From Lophius americanus (taxonomy: Eukaryota; Chordata; Actinopteri; Lophiiformes; Lophiidae): a stretch of DNA of 64,000 nt. The stretch is taken from assembly GCA_037951165.1 (NCBI GenBank), contig JBBDHG010000426.1:1-64000 (forward strand), written 5' to 3'. Positions 34,626-46,830 of the stretch are shown here, piece after piece. How positions within the stretch are numbered: the stretch's first letter is position 1; the number at the start of each line of letters is the position of its first letter. The translations under genes were made by a program, and so were the position numbers. The notes below the pieces were generated by a model. The model searched no databases and had not been told where the DNA came from. It saw only the letters and a program-made list of their open reading frames with translations.

Positions 34626-35499
34626 AAGAATATTATTTCTAGTTTATCGGATGCAACTCGCTCGGCTGTGGCTTTAAAAATTGCGGTTCAGCGTGTGCAC
34701 CGGTCTTGTTGCTCAAAATAAGAATTCGTGTAAACGAATGGTTCTGAAATCAAAAGTCTTGGGTTGAGAGTTGGAGAGAAACTGTGTAGAAAACAAAAGT
34801 TCTTTGAATCTAGTATTCTCTCCGGTGATCGTGGAGACAGAGGAAGTTGTCCTTGAGGTTGATTGTGCGAAAAAATGTCCCCGACTAAACGGGGCCATAA
34901 TTTGAGGACATTAACGCCCCATAAAATATCAATTTCCCGGCGGTCCACTCCGGTGAGCCCGAAGCCACGGATTCCATCTCTCACATTTTTACGGCCCTCA
35001 GCTGTTTGTTATTTCTTGTTAATTATTAGTCCTGGAGGTTTATTTATTCGCCGTTCATCTCCTCCTCGTCTGACTCGTGTTTCTGCGCCGCCGGTCATTA
35101 GGAGGAGCCTTGCTGTAAATCTCCGAGCGGTCCCGTCCGTCTGGTGTCTGGGTTCTGAGGCAGTCAGGGAGCGGACCTGAAAGCAAACAGCGAGATTCTT
35201 TTGATTTTTCTAATACTTAATTGAAAGAATAAGATCCGTGTGCTTTACGTTACTGTATAAACTCCATTAACCTCCAGTGTTCGCGGAGGAACGGCGGTTT
35301 GTGTTTGTTTAAAGCAGCCAGAACTTCATTCAACCGACCGACGACTGCAATCGATACCTGAGACCCAGAACGGGCCGAAGGTTAACGGATTAAACACGAC
35401 TCGGTGGTTCCGCCGACCGGATCAGAGTCGATGGACTGAAGAAGTTAAAAAGATCAGTTTATGCTAACACGGTTCCAAGTTTGATGATTTTTGTTCTAC
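34626..35499. other. Unique sequence
   Basis: No recognised gene or repeat. Confidence 0.4.
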
Positions 35500-35874
35500 A
35501 GAAATACCTTTTCCGGATACAAATATCAAATATATAACGTAATAAATGTACCTTTAAAATACAGAATTATGTATATTATTTTATATAACTAGTGTAATAT
35601 ATGAAGTGTACAATATAATACACACAGAAGTATAATAAACTATAATATCGACATAAATTACACGAAAATATATAATTTATTCATATATATATTCAAATAT
35701 TTGATCATCATATTACATTATATATACTATGTAATACTACATATTTAAAATATTAATGTTATTAAGGAAAATTGAAGCATAAGTTGAATTCATAATAATA
35801 ATATAATATATATATATATAATATATATATATAGTATATATAATGTATATATACTGTATATACTGTATATCTAA

Positions 35875-35906
<32 letters not shown>

Positions 35907-35978
35907 GATGATGATGATGATGATCAATGATAATAATAGTAAAAAAATAGTATTCCTAAAAATAAAGATAGTAGTAAT

Positions 35979-36022
<44 letters not shown>

Positions 36023-36130
36023 TAATAATAATAATAATAATAGATAAATAAATATTAAATAATGAAAATAATAATGTTGTTATCATCATATGATAACAAT
36101 AATAATAACACGGTTATTATCATTTATTAT
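35500..36130. repeat. A+T-rich region with TA, ATG and TAA microsatellites
   Basis: TA runs at about 35806-35834 and 35874-35900, ATG repeats at about 35905-35922 and TAA repeats at about 35978-36040, in otherwise A+T-rich DNA. The Ile-rich open frame on the minus strand is a by-product. Confidence 0.9.
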
Positions 36131-37768
36131 TATTATATTATTATGCCGTACGATCGTGTATATAAAATGAAATTTGCGGCATTTTTATCACGTTTTATTA
36201 TATTGTAACATTATAAGTCTTTACTTAATGATTAAAATAGATGATCATTCAAATGACACTCAAGTTTCCTAAACCCACTGATGCAAAAAACGTAAAAAGT
36301 AGCCACATTAATTCATCAAATAAAGGTTTCACCTACGAAGTCAAACACTTAATCCTCCAGACCATAATCACCTTTATGCCGTAAATGAACGCGGGATCCG
36401 CCGAATCTCCTCAAAGACTTATAAAATGTTTTTTTGGGGTTTTTTTTTTTTACCCTGTAAGTTAAGTGAATTTTTCTAACAGGGTTCAGTAAATCAGGTT
36501 TTAACGTTTTCCGCGAGCGGCCCGTTACATAATCCCGGTGTCTCGTGTTCTTTAAAGTAAACAGCGCCCGGGTTCTGAAGAAGGAGGGGAAACTATCTCC
36601 TCAGGAACATCTGGAACTATTGTTTTTTTTTCCACCAGCGAAGGTTTTAAGCTGACATGTTTGGATGAAAATTGATGATGGTGGACCTCGGTTCCGAGCC
36701 CTACACTAAATTATACAGCTGGGATGTAAGCAGGGGGGGACTGGAGGGAAGGAGTGTGAATATCTACATCGTGGGCCAGAATCCCTGAAGCCGTGCCAAA
36801 CGGCCACATTTTTGTCTCGGAAATAGCCAGTTTCAGATATCCCTGAAAAACCAAATATGCTCAGGCCCCGCCGCAGGGTTATTCCTCTCGGGGGGGGCCG
36901 GGGGGGCCCCGTTCTTTCAGGGGTCTTCTTCATTAACTTGATGACATCTTAGCGCGTCGGCTGTTTGTTGGCGTACAAATGGAGACTCGAGGGGAACCTC
37001 CGTCAAAACTATTAATCCTCTAGTCCAAACATTTACTCCCGTCACAGTTACAAGCTGCGACCTTGGAAAGCGACCAGCGCAAACTGACGCGCCCGACAAA
37101 TATTAGCCATTACTCTCCTAGTTGGCTATTTCCTGTGCTGCCTCTCCGGCCGTCACCCCCACCCCCTTCCTTAAAACATGCAGAGGGAAGAAAATAGATT
37201 CCAGTTTTTAGTGGGTTCTTGCCAAAAACCGCCGTGCCACTCAAAGCCCGGGCCGCTTGTGTCATTTTTCCACTGGGTTTCCGTGGTATATTTTGACAGG
37301 CCATTCCAGGCCCGGCTTCGATAAATAGGAGAAGGCTCTTTCTTTTCTTTTTCTTTTCGGTTCTCCCTCTCTCTTTCCTCTTCATTTAGAGTCCGTGACA
37401 TTAAAGAGGGACCCGTGTTGATTTATGTGGCCGGTTAACGTCTTTTCTAACAGATTAGGTCGAGTGGGGGGGGGGGGCGCCGAAATCAGAGCGGCTCCGA
37501 TTCTTTCTGCCGTCCGCCACGTTGTAATTACCTCCCGCTGTGTTCGTGACGACGGTCAGAGTTTCTGGCCCGGGGTGTCAGAGAACAACAGAACTGCAGT
37601 TTAGTTTGATGATTTATGGACCGTGGAGTTTCCCAATCCGTAAAAACCTTTCTGGAGCTCCAGGAAACATTCCACGTCTCCAAAAGCCTCTATCCACAAC
37701 CAGAATATCCTTTTTATGTGTTTTTTCATGTTAACACGGCAGCAGGAGAACTTCACAGCAACAACACT
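36131..37768. other. Unique sequence, candidate conserved noncoding blocks
   Basis: No gene recognised. 36755-36865 and 37180-37320 are repeat-free, of mixed composition and without frames, as conserved noncoding elements often are. G10 or longer runs lie near 36890 and 37467. Confidence 0.3.
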
Positions 37769-37865
37769 GCTTTACGGCAATGACGGCGCTTTACGGCAAC
37801 GACGGCGCTTTACGGCAACGACACCGCTTTACGGCAACGACACCGCTTTACGGCGACGACGTCGA
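37769..37865. repeat. 19-bp minisatellite
   Basis: Five copies of GCTTTACGGCAACGACGGC at 37769, 37788, 37807, 37826 and 37845, the last one diverged. Related pieces follow to about 37978 (TTACGGCAATGATGTC). Not a multiple of three, so no repeated protein. Confidence 0.92.
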
Positions 37866-38883
37866 CTGTTGGCACCTACACCGTAGTGGCATCTTTTGCA
37901 GCAACAAAAAAAGAGCTTTACAGCGGCAACACTTCTTAACAACACAGTGTTACGGCAATGATGTCACTTTACGGCGCAGACTTTGGGACAAAGAGAGAAC
38001 TTTTTAACGCACTTGAAGCCGGGCGTACGATTAAAGCCCAATTTGAGCCTGATAATGAGCCTCAGTTCTGTGTGGCCGACTGGCGAGGTTCTTCTGGTGT
38101 CGTTTGCCCAGCATTGTATGGGGGGTCGTGACGGCCGATCAGCCTGGAGAACTGTTAGACGTTCAGATGCTTTCCAGAATAATGTGGTTACTTTCACCCT
38201 TGAAGCAGGATCACGACTCGATCGGCTGACGTCAGCACCTCATTTTGTCACTGCGCCTGTGGGAAGCGGCTGCTGAGCGTCTGCGTTGCCACGGCGACAC
38301 GATACTTTGTGGGGATAATAAATAATAAGTGGTTTTAAAACAGAGAGTGCAGTTTGTGGCTGCTAGCATCTGCACCAGCAAGGACGACAAATAAAGGTCC
38401 ACAGCTGTCGGAGCAGTGCTAGCTGTCAAGTTATCACTCTATGCAGTCAAACGTAGCTCGCTTACCCACAATTCTCTCTGCTAAATAGACCAGACATACT
38501 GTCCAAGGCATTCTAGACACCTACGAGTCCAATATTTTCAAAAAACTAGTCCAGACAGCCCTTTTCTGTCTTGTTAGCGTGTTGCTAAACAAGAAACTTC
38601 TTTCGGTCTCAGAGCTTCCAAAAGAAAACTTTATCGACAATTACCAATAACGACAGCGGGCTACAGGAGGCGACAGATCCTGCGGCGTGAGCACAGCCAT
38701 CGTAAGCTTCCGCCGACGTTGGATTCGTACATTGCGAGTTGAAATCAAAAACAGCCACGACTCAAAACTTCAGTTGACGGTGATGCAAATAAAACACGCC
38801 AGGAAGTAAAATATAAAGTTTTATTTCATCAAGTAAGAATGTGAATCCATGTCTGCAAGTACTGAGATAAATACTAACTCTCA
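37866..38883. other. Unique sequence
   Basis: No gene recognised. A 97-codon plus frame at 37983-38276 has no domain I know. Confidence 0.4.
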
Positions 38884-38925
38884 GGGTCATGAGGGTCATG
38901 AGGGTCATGAGGGTCATGAGGGTCA
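38884..38925. repeat. 9-bp minisatellite
   Basis: About 4.6 copies of GGGTCATGA. Confidence 0.95.
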
Positions 38926-39879
38926 GTGTCTGTTTGACCTCCGGCTGATACAAAAACACACATTTCTGTCAGAGACGACTGTCGTGTTTCCAGACCGACC
39001 GTCCTTTTAGGCTCTCCGGCACAAACTCAACACGTTTTCCGCTTGATGAATTCTTGCCCAATTTACGGCGTTTTGTACCCTTTTAGGGCCTGACATGTCG
39101 CCGCCCCCCACCCCCACATATTGAAAGAGGGGCGGATGGACCAGTCCATCAGGCGCCCGCCCCCCATCCCCCCGGCGAATGAATTCCCTTCAATTAGAGG
39201 CAGCAGCCGAGCAGGAGGGGACGGAGCGTGTCGTCCTTTATGAACATTTATTGTCACGCGGCGTAATGACCCCGCGTTCTGTGACCCGAGCTAATGACGC
39301 CATAGATTAACTCCCGCGGCCGGCCCTTTTGGAAAGTCCAAAACTATTTAGAAGGTATTGATTTCCAGGCTCGCAGAGAAATTGAACTGTCAGGTGTTCC
39401 ACTGGGCTCTGATATGATATTGATTTAGTCTGCTTAGCAGCCAACAAAAGGCTCTGGTTACTTGAAGCGGGCCGGGCCGGGCCAGCCACTGGAGAGACCT
39501 TCGCCTCTTATTGGAATTTTTAAAAAGAAACTTGATAGACTCTTGGCTCTCTTTGTTGGGGGGTGGGGGGGTCGCCTCATCGCCTCGGGACTCTCCTTGC
39601 TTTCGCTCCGAACATTGGCCACGCCTGGTGACGTGAATTCACTCCACCGTTAAACGCAACGTCCCAACGCCGCAACTCCGCAACGCCGCAACGCTGCGCC
39701 AGACAACAAGGTCACTCCTCGCCAGAGAAGAAAGGAGGAGCTCTCTCTCTCCTCGCCGTCCTCTCACTTGTGATTAAGGTGTCGTCAGCCGGGACGTGTG
39801 GCGTCGGCGAGCGCATGGAGGCAATCAGCATCACCCGTGTGACGGGAGTCAAGCGCCTCTGATCCGCTCATGAAGACGG
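38926..39879. other. Unique G+C-rich sequence
   Basis: No gene. 39655-39705 repeats CAACGCCG-type phrases. 39325-39460 is a weak candidate for conserved noncoding DNA. Confidence 0.35.
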
Positions 39880-39995
39880 ACTCTTAATGCGATAACTCAA
39901 AAACTGTTTCATGGATCATTCTCGCATTTTATACCCACGTAGACCGTCGTGTGAGGAAGAATAACTAACTTACTAACTAAGTTCATCTTAACGTA
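39880..39995 (-). mobile_element. Family A modular element, right-end fragment
   Basis: TAATGCGATAACTCAAAAAC, TTCATGGATCATTCTCGC and ACCCACGTAGACCGTCGTGT are the reverse complement of 33170-33240 in the two-ended copy. Confidence 0.6.
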
Positions 39996-40397
39996 GGACC
40001 AATATCTTTCTAGAGAATGGAAGACGTGTTTAAGATGAGGAGATCTCTCTTTTCCAACACCAATTTGTGTTTTCGCAGAATTGCCTTTATATTTAACCCT
40101 CTAATGTTTTTAACAAGAACAAAAAAGCTAGGAAAAATAATTTATTTTTTAATTTAATTCTTATATAGAGATTATTTATACATTTATCGCTTGTTTTACT
40201 TACTCCAAATATTTATTCGATGACTTAGACACCCTTAAATTACCGTAAAATGACAAATCATGTGGTCGAACCTGATTTTAAACCGAAAAAAAAATAAAAA
40301 TCAGACTTTTTAAATGATGAAATCCTGTATTTTATGGAAAATGGTCAATTTGAATAAGATTAGCTTAACCTTTAGCTTCAACCTTTATGGACTTTTT
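39996..40397. other. A+T-rich unique sequence
   Basis: No recognised feature. Confidence 0.4.
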
Positions 40398-40485
40398 CCT
40401 CACGTCTCCTTCTCCTTGTGGCCGTTCCACCCGTGGCGTCCCCCAGGGCTCCACCCTTGGCCCCTTCCTCTTTTCGAATACTATA
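40398..40485 (+). pseudogene. LINE reverse transcriptase fragment (motif GVPQGS)
   Basis: GGCGTCCCCCAGGGCTCCAC and the bases after it translate as GVPQGSTLGPFLF, the conserved block just before the catalytic YADD motif of non-LTR reverse transcriptases. The downstream YADD region is absent (A+T-rich sequence follows). The family is probably an L2, CR1/Rex or Jockey type, but the fragment is too short to decide. Confidence 0.65.
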
Positions 40486-40841
40486 ATATAATAAAGGTTC
40501 TGTCAAATTTTCCAATACAAAAGAATTGAGGCTACAAACGTTCTCAACCAAACGTCTGAGCAGGAAACCAAAGGGTTACGATCAGAGAGAAGTAAGCCGG
40601 CGTTAGCTGGGCGAGGGAAATCTTCTGCCTGTAGGTTTGTAGTATTTCCTAAATGGAACATGCCGATGTGTGTATTTATACACATAACAATTTTCAACGT
40701 TTATTGCTGACTGCCGTCCTGTTTCCCATTTAATCCTACATAAATATATGCGTAACCTCCGCAGGTATTTATTTGGTCTGTTTTCACCCTCAGGTTTTCG
40801 TGTCTTAATCCTAAATTAACTATTTGTCTGTGCGTTTCCCG

Positions 40842-40843
<2 letters not shown>

Positions 40844-40882
<39 letters not shown>
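40844..40882. repeat. GT microsatellite
   Basis: About 19 uninterrupted GT units. Confidence 0.97.
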
Positions 40883-40888
<6 letters not shown>

Positions 40889-41526
40889 CACATCACAGCG
40901 TTCTCAAGTGTCCGCCTGTGTTCGATTTATCTGGCAGGCCTGCAAAAAGAATGAAACCCCCTCCCTCCTTTGGGGACTGAGGATATTGCCAGCATAAATT
41001 TTTATAATTCAGGGGGAATTTATTTCCATAATTCTATTAAATAAAAACAGCCTCTGGAGCTTTTTTTTCAATCTCGACTCCATTACCTTGTTTCACGAGA
41101 ATACCCAGAATGCACACAGGGGCCTACTTTTTAACTCAGGCACATGGATTCCCATTTGAGGTGTGTCCGACTCGTCGTTTCGGGTTAAACAGAACATAAT
41201 CTGGGCCCGGAATATCAGTATCAGCCCATCTTTCATCATAATGTGACTCCTTGACTTTGAAAATCTGCCCCGAGGATTTGGAATCACAATTTTTGCATAT
41301 TTATTAGTTTGACAGTGGCAGTTTTTTCTTCAGGGTCTCGCTCCGTAACGTTGGAACGTATTTGACACCCGACTGGATCAGCACTTTTCCCATCAGACCC
41401 GAACATTGAAAGATTCCAAATCATCTCCGGTTCTGGAATGTTACTTACATCCAAAATCGGAGTTTGTTTCGTCCTGGACCTTCATTTCTTTTTGCATTCC
41501 CAGTGAGATGACATCACATGTACACT
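40883..41526. other. Unique sequence, candidate conserved noncoding DNA
   Basis: 40970-41075 (ATAAATTTTTATAATTCAGG, CATAATTCTATTAAAT) and 41090-41290 are repeat-free and A+T balanced, without open frames. They are among the better candidates for conserved elements in the window, by appearance only. Confidence 0.3.
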
Positions 41527-41660
41527 TTACAACCATAACATTACAACCACTTCCAGGTGAAGTCAGAAGAACATTGAGTATCTGGTTACCGTGGTTACCT
41601 GTCAGCCGGTGGAATATTTTTAAGGCACCAAAAAGCAGGAAAACTTGACGAGTGCAAATC
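41527..41660 (+). mobile_element. Tc1-like transposon 5' end fragment
   Basis: ACCATAACATTACAACCACT, CCAGGTGAAGTCAGA and, after a GTGGAATATTTTTAAGGCA stretch, AGCAGGAAAACTTGACGAGT match the outer 5' region and the first codons of the transposase (AAGCAGGAAAAATGGGCAAG type). The rest of the element is missing. Confidence 0.65.
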
Positions 41661-41789
41661 TATGATTTGATTCTAATATTCCATCTCGGATGTTAGGAGC
41701 TTGAAGATGAGGAAGACGAAGTTTCTGAGCCCAATGAAGGTCAGGGAGAACCATGAATTCTGACTATGTTCCCGACAAAAGCTACCGGA

Positions 41790-42085
41790 ACCGCGACAAA
41801 AAGACGTCCAAAACATTCCAACCACTGACCCTGACTATCTGGTTATGGTGGTTACCTGTCGGTGGTTGGGATGTATTAGGCAGCAGGTGAACGTTTTCGC
41901 CAAAACTTGATGCTGGGAGCAGGAAAACTGCACGAGTGTAAGGACACGAGCGACTTTGATAAGCCGCAAATTTGCGATCGGTCAGGAATTCTCCAGCACT
42001 GCAGGTGTTGTTGGGTGTTCCTGGTCCGTAGTGGTTAGAACCTACCAAAGTCCTCTATGGCAGGACAACTGGGGAACCGTCAGCC
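41790..42085 (+). pseudogene. Tc1-like transposon remnant, N-terminal part
   Basis: ACATTCCAACCACTGACCC, GGGATGTATTAGGCAGCAGG and TGAACGTTTTCGCCAAAACT are followed by the start of the transposase: GAGCAGGAAAACTGCACGAG, GAGCGACTTTGATAAGC, CAGCACTGCAGGTGTTGTTG and TTCCTGGTCCGTAGTGGTTA. This is the DNA-binding half. The catalytic domain is absent and frame breaks are present. It follows the similar 5' end at 41527 in the same orientation. Confidence 0.75.
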
Positions 42086-42519
42086 GGGTAATGGGCGCCC
42101 AAAGATAAATCCTATGTGTGGGGAGTCACGCCTAGCCTACGATGTCGAAAACGTGAGGTGTGAGGTGTCGTCAACTCTCGTCTTTTTTTATTACATTGCT
42201 AATTGCTAGCACACAGTTTGGTGGCACCATAGCTCAAGGATGGAGAAAGTCATCTATTTTGAACATGATGACGTCAGTTTCAGTATTCATATTATTCACA
42301 CTAGTCGTAAAATGTGTGTCGGGATAAGTTCCACGCCCATGCAAACGAGCCGGCTAAACCGACTCTGTGACGAGCTATTCATCCTACCTATTTATCATTA
42401 GCGCGTTAGCCTTGTCCTTGTGAGCGTATTGAGCTCCTAGACTCCTGGCCGCCATTGTTAACGTGTTGCATCTGCAGGGAAAGAAACTAAAGAGTTCCTG
42501 CAAACTTGTGAGGAGGAGT
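42086..42519. other. Unique sequence
   Basis: No recognised feature. Confidence 0.4.
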
Positions 42520-42522
42520 ATG

Positions 42523-42571
<49 letters not shown>

Positions 42572-42579
42572 GTATATAA
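42520..42579. repeat. TA microsatellite with ATGT/ACAT interruptions
   Basis: TA run with three regular interruptions. Strongly self-complementary. Confidence 0.95.
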
Positions 42580-43136
42580 AAGAGTTTCACAGCTACTTCA
42601 CGGCGCGTGATAAAAACACTGCACACAAACCGTCTTTATGGTGAATAACCCCTCTAGGTCAACAGCAATAATAACCACTCTGCTGTTGCTTTGAGTGGTG
42701 TCATAGCTCAGCAACATAAATAAGCTCGCCGGCTCCCGGGCCCGCTTCATCTTTCACACAAGAGTGCTTGTTTTGTGGTTTCTCCGGCTCGGGCCATGCA
42801 CAATTTACGCTCCGCACACCACTGTGGGTGAAAAAAAACCCCTCTGACAAGGCAGTGAAATAACAACAGCCTTCGCCTCTATTTTCGTTTTTTCCTGTCA
42901 TCCTCTTTCTGCCGCCGGTTCCTGTTTGGAGCAGACGCTGAAATAAACGGAATGCGGACGTGAAAAGACGGGACTTTGATGGACTTTGTGACGGTGGCAG
43001 ATATTGTAATATATACACACAACCCTGCAACAGAGGCGCGTCGTCGCCATCAAACGGGGAACTTTGCACCTTTTTTTTTTTTTTAAACTGCAAAATGTTG
43101 TTGGTACTCTTCCTGCTAAGCAATTAATTTATGAGC
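42580..43136. other. Unique sequence
   Basis: No gene recognised. T14 tract near 43071. Confidence 0.4.
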
Positions 43137-43836
43137 ATAATTACATTTTTAATGGACCTCATCACAGCCGGGGTTGCATCTCAATGTCGGTTATGAAGAA
43201 GCTATTTAAATCGCAAGTTTTGTTGATTGCAGATTTTCCTTCTTTGAAGTTCTTAAGAATCGGGGCCTCCATGGATCGGACTGTCCAGAACATCCCACAG
43301 ATGCTGGATTGGATCGAGATCTTTGGAGACCAAGTCAACACCGTGTTCTGGTTCTTGTGTTCCTTAAACCATTCCTGAACCAAGTCAGGGAGCGTCATCC
43401 TGCTGGAGGACGCCGCCGCCATTAGGAGAAAACCATTTCCATGATGGTGGGTCTGAAGCAATTTTCAGCAGAACATGGACCAGATGATCACACTGCTTGC
43501 TTCCCATCATGCATCCTGGCACAACATCTTCCCTAGGTTGGCGACGCACATAGACCCGACCGGTCTACGTGCATCAGTGAGCCTTTGGCGCCAGTGACCT
43601 TGTCGCAATTCACAGGTTATACCCCCTCAGACCCGTTTGGTAGGTTCTAATCACGTCAGACCAGTATCACCCAACAAGACCTGCAGTTCTGGAGAGGCGA
43701 AGTTGATGACCCAGGCGTCAACTTCGGGACAAAACCTTCACTTCCTGTCTAGTATATCCCACCCACTGGTAACGAGACAATCAATATCATACACCCCTCC
43801 TGAAAGCGGTCATAATGTAACGGCTGATCGCGGTAC
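43137..43836 (-). pseudogene. Tc1-like transposase pseudogene, largest remnant
   Basis: On the minus strand the frame at 43162-43461 gives LVQEWFKEHKNQNTVLTW and, after frame changes, RSMEAP. These flank the last catalytic motif of Tc1 transposases. In the neighbouring frame the DNA reads DLDPIQHLWDVL, so the DxxPIE glutamate codon has become Gln and a small deletion shifts the frame. Further parts of the gene lie to about 43720 (catalytic-domain and helix-turn-helix regions, in pieces). CGGTCATAATGTAACGGCTG at 43808 is the outer end. Clearly inactive. Confidence 0.85.
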
Positions 43837-44422
43837 AGAACCAATAGTTTGATCCTGGATCTCCACTCATCACCGCTTACCCCCCCCCTCAGCAAAAATA
43901 CAAAACAAAAACACGTCGGCTAAATTAAGATCAGAGGAGAAAACGGTCGAGCGTTTCGCTGACAGGACGGTGACGGCGCCGGCCCGCTATTAGAATCTGC
44001 AGCTTCTCGCCGCTTCAGAACTCTGGCGGCATCTCCACACTTTCTCACATGCAGGGTCCGGGAATAAATATCACCGCCGTCCCCACTTGGCACCATTCAT
44101 TTGGGTTCTTCTGTCCGTTAATAACTATAATGGCGGGATTGTGACGGCGGGCCTGCAGGGAGACGTCGCCTGGGCTTGACGGAGCGCCGGGAACGACATC
44201 ACACGCGCATGAGGTAACGGCTCGGGTCGTATTTGCAGGATATTAAAAATTATCTTAGTGCCTCTTTATAATCACCTGCTCGTCCATCACGCTGCGAGTG
44301 AAGAGTTCACAGGAGAAAAAAGAAAAGAAAAACCCTCCCAGAGTAAATAGATCGCGGCGAGAGAACAGAGGGAGGGGAACGAAAAGGGAAAAAAAAATAC
44401 TTTCCCAGCATCCTTCTCTATC
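43837..44422. other. Unique G+C-rich sequence
   Basis: No recognised feature apart from a short C run near 43880. Confidence 0.4.
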
Positions 44423-44423
44423 T

Positions 44424-44468
<45 letters not shown>
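44423..44468. repeat. CT microsatellite
   Basis: CT run with one interruption near 44441. Confidence 0.96.
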
Positions 44469-44471
<3 letters not shown>

Positions 44472-45181
44472 CCGTTCACCTGCTTTTGGGGTCGGGGGCG
44501 TTGATTTATGACCGCATGCCGGGGGCTTCCTTCGCCGAAATTGCCTGGATGTGTGTGCGTCACGCCGCGCAATTATAAGAGCGCGACCTCCACCGTCTGC
44601 AACCTTCGCCGCTCCGAACACAGCGCTCAGGTTCTGACCCGTTTTTTTAAAGGTGAATTTGAGGTGCTCGGACTTTTTTTTTTTTGCGACTAAAGGTGTG
44701 ATTTAAGGAACTTGCGGTTCATCCTCTCGTTTCTTCTTTCGGGACGTTTTTACGAAAGCGCTGAACGCGTCGTTAAGAACATCCTCTCCTGCGATGTGCT
44801 GTGATTGACAGGGAGAGAAAGCAGATAAAAGGAAAAATGTTTTATTTTCCTTTTATTGTTTTTATTGCCTCGGCTTTTATTGCTGTAATTTTGGTGATGC
44901 GATGTCGTCTTTTTTTATCGCCTTCTCACTCCCCCTCTGTAGTTATTGACTGTTATTTTGATTTTATTGATTCTCCTGAGTGTCTTTGTGCTAATCTGTG
45001 TCGTAAATTTGTTTGACCTTGTTGTTTGTCTGTTTTTACTTCACCTTCCGAGTTTTCTGTCGATTGTTTTGTCCGTTAAAACACATTTGCAAAGGTTCGT
45101 CGTTAAAGATTGCTGTATGAATAAAGATTTCATCGTTATTACTTAGCCACGCCGGTAATTGACAACCCTGACCTTTTCTTT
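44469..45181. other. Unique sequence
   Basis: No gene recognised. It becomes T rich after 44800. Confidence 0.4.
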
Positions 45182-45960
45182 AGATGATGCTCAAGCTAAC
45201 GTTATCATTTTTGTTAAGGTTACCTCACAGTTTCACAAAATAACTTGATGCTATGTTAGCTAAAAGCATTCAGATACTTCTGCTTTTCACAAAATATGCT
45301 AACTACAAATAACTCACTTTATCGTTTATGCTGCTTCAAATGACTCCAAAGCTAACGTTAGTATTTCTAGTTAGTTTTAAAAAACAGCCTGGCTAACTAA
45401 TTAATGTTAGCCAAACCGATATCACCCGGAAACTTTTACTTGTAAGCCTCAATATCTTCTGGATAATTCTACTTCTAACATTAACCTTACTTTGGATAAT
45501 GTTGAAGCTAAAGTTAGCATTTTTTTGGTAAGGTTACGTCACAGTTTTCCCTAAATAAGTTAATGTTTGGTAACGTTAGGCAAACTAATAGCACTAAGAC
45601 ACTTTTGATTGTTGATGAAGGCAACGTTAGCCCTTTTTGGCATGTTTACCACGCAACCTTTCTGACTAACTTAACGTAAGGTAACATTAGCAAACTAATA
45701 CCATTCTGAAAAACGAGTATGTGTTGTTAAGACTTATGTAAGTAAGTTTAGCACAAAACTCTAACCAACTTAACTTTAAGTGATGTTAGCGGAACCAGCA
45801 CTAAATGTTAGCTGACCTGATAGCACCTGGATACTTCTACTTTTATCGTAGACCTTTTCTTTCGATTATGTCGAAGCTAACGTGAGCGTTTCAGGTAAAA
45901 TTCAATCGCCGGCTTCGCTAACTACATTAACTTTAGCCGATCTCCTCTAGATGAGCTAAC
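45182..45960. repeat. Degenerate tandem array, period about 156 bp, AAGCTAACGTTAGC core
   Basis: The core AAGCTAACGTTA (or close variants) recurs at 45193, 45349, 45505, 45618 and 45874. The first three are exactly 156 bp apart. Other phrases recur in step: GGTTACCTCACAG / GGTTACGTCACAG, GTTAGCCAAAC / GTTAGGCAAAC, and GGAAACTTTTACTT / GGATACTTCTACTT. The first units are best preserved and the last are rearranged. No coding potential. Confidence 0.75.
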
Positions 45961-46674
45961 AGTCAAGGATTGACTATGCTAAATTTGCACAACACAGTCC
46001 GAGACGGGCGGATGAGCTTGAATGCTCAGTGCGCAAAGATCGCAAGAAGCATGCAAACCACTTTAGCTAAGAGGCCAGCGTGACAACATTTAGCTTTCCA
46101 AAGGTTGAAAATAACATTTTCCTGGATCAATTTTGGGTCTGAGGGTTTCTAGGTAACCCTGTTTGGGCTCTAAGAGCAGACATAGCATTTTATATTTAGG
46201 CTAAATAAACGGAGGCAATTATAAAATGTTTCAGAGAGAAACTGGTGGACATGAGGTTTGAGGCTCCAGCTCTATTTAACGGGAGCTCGGTGTTGACACA
46301 AGTTGACATGGAGGTGTGGGTGGAGGTGTGGGTGGAGGGGCGCCACGGGGGGCACCTTACTTAACACTTCCTGCCTCCACACACGGAGCCACAGGAGGAG
46401 CAGCTAAGAAGGAGAATATGAGAAAACAATGTGGCAGAAGACAAAGAAAATAGCATTACGCTAACAGAATGCGATAAGGGACCGGAACCCTGTTGATTGT
46501 ATTTTCCTGGCTTTGGTGGAGAAAATAGAGCGAGAACCCACAAAGGATCAAACGGATCCTGGATCTCATTCCATGCAGGTGGAATATTTTACAGTCTGCT
46601 CAGATTTTACGCTCCAAATCCCACTCCTGATCGTTTCTGCGTTCAAAAGAAATTCTGACCTGTAAATGTTTACT
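45961..46674. other. Unique sequence
   Basis: No recognised gene. A 12-base duplication (GTGGAGGTGTGG) lies near 46310-46335. Confidence 0.4.
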
Positions 46675-46830
46675 AGCGCCGACAAGGAGGTTTTTGTTGG
46701 AGCTCGTCTCAATTTATTTGTTTCTTTCTTTCTTGGTTCTTTTTGTTAAACCAAATCTATCAGACAGATTTCCATGGAACTAAGTCGGGGCTCCGAACCC
46801 GGTAGATTTGAGTTTATATCCAGCGATTGA
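46675..46830 (+). repeat. LINE-type noncoding fragment (ACAAGGAGGTTTTTGTTGG type)
   Basis: GCGCCGACAAGGAGGTTTTT, TTATTTGTTTCTTTCTTTC, CAGATTTCCATGGAAC and CCGGTAGATTTGAG match in order a common animal repeat (CCAAGGAGGTTATGTTTTC, TTTGTTTGTTTG, GGATTTCCATGAAAC). I think that repeat is part of a LINE 3' region, but I cannot assign the clade. Confidence 0.45.

Noticed and set aside
46361..46543. Small minus-strand frame with hydrophobic Ser/Leu stretch
   Set aside because: 60 codons, no start context and no homology recognised.
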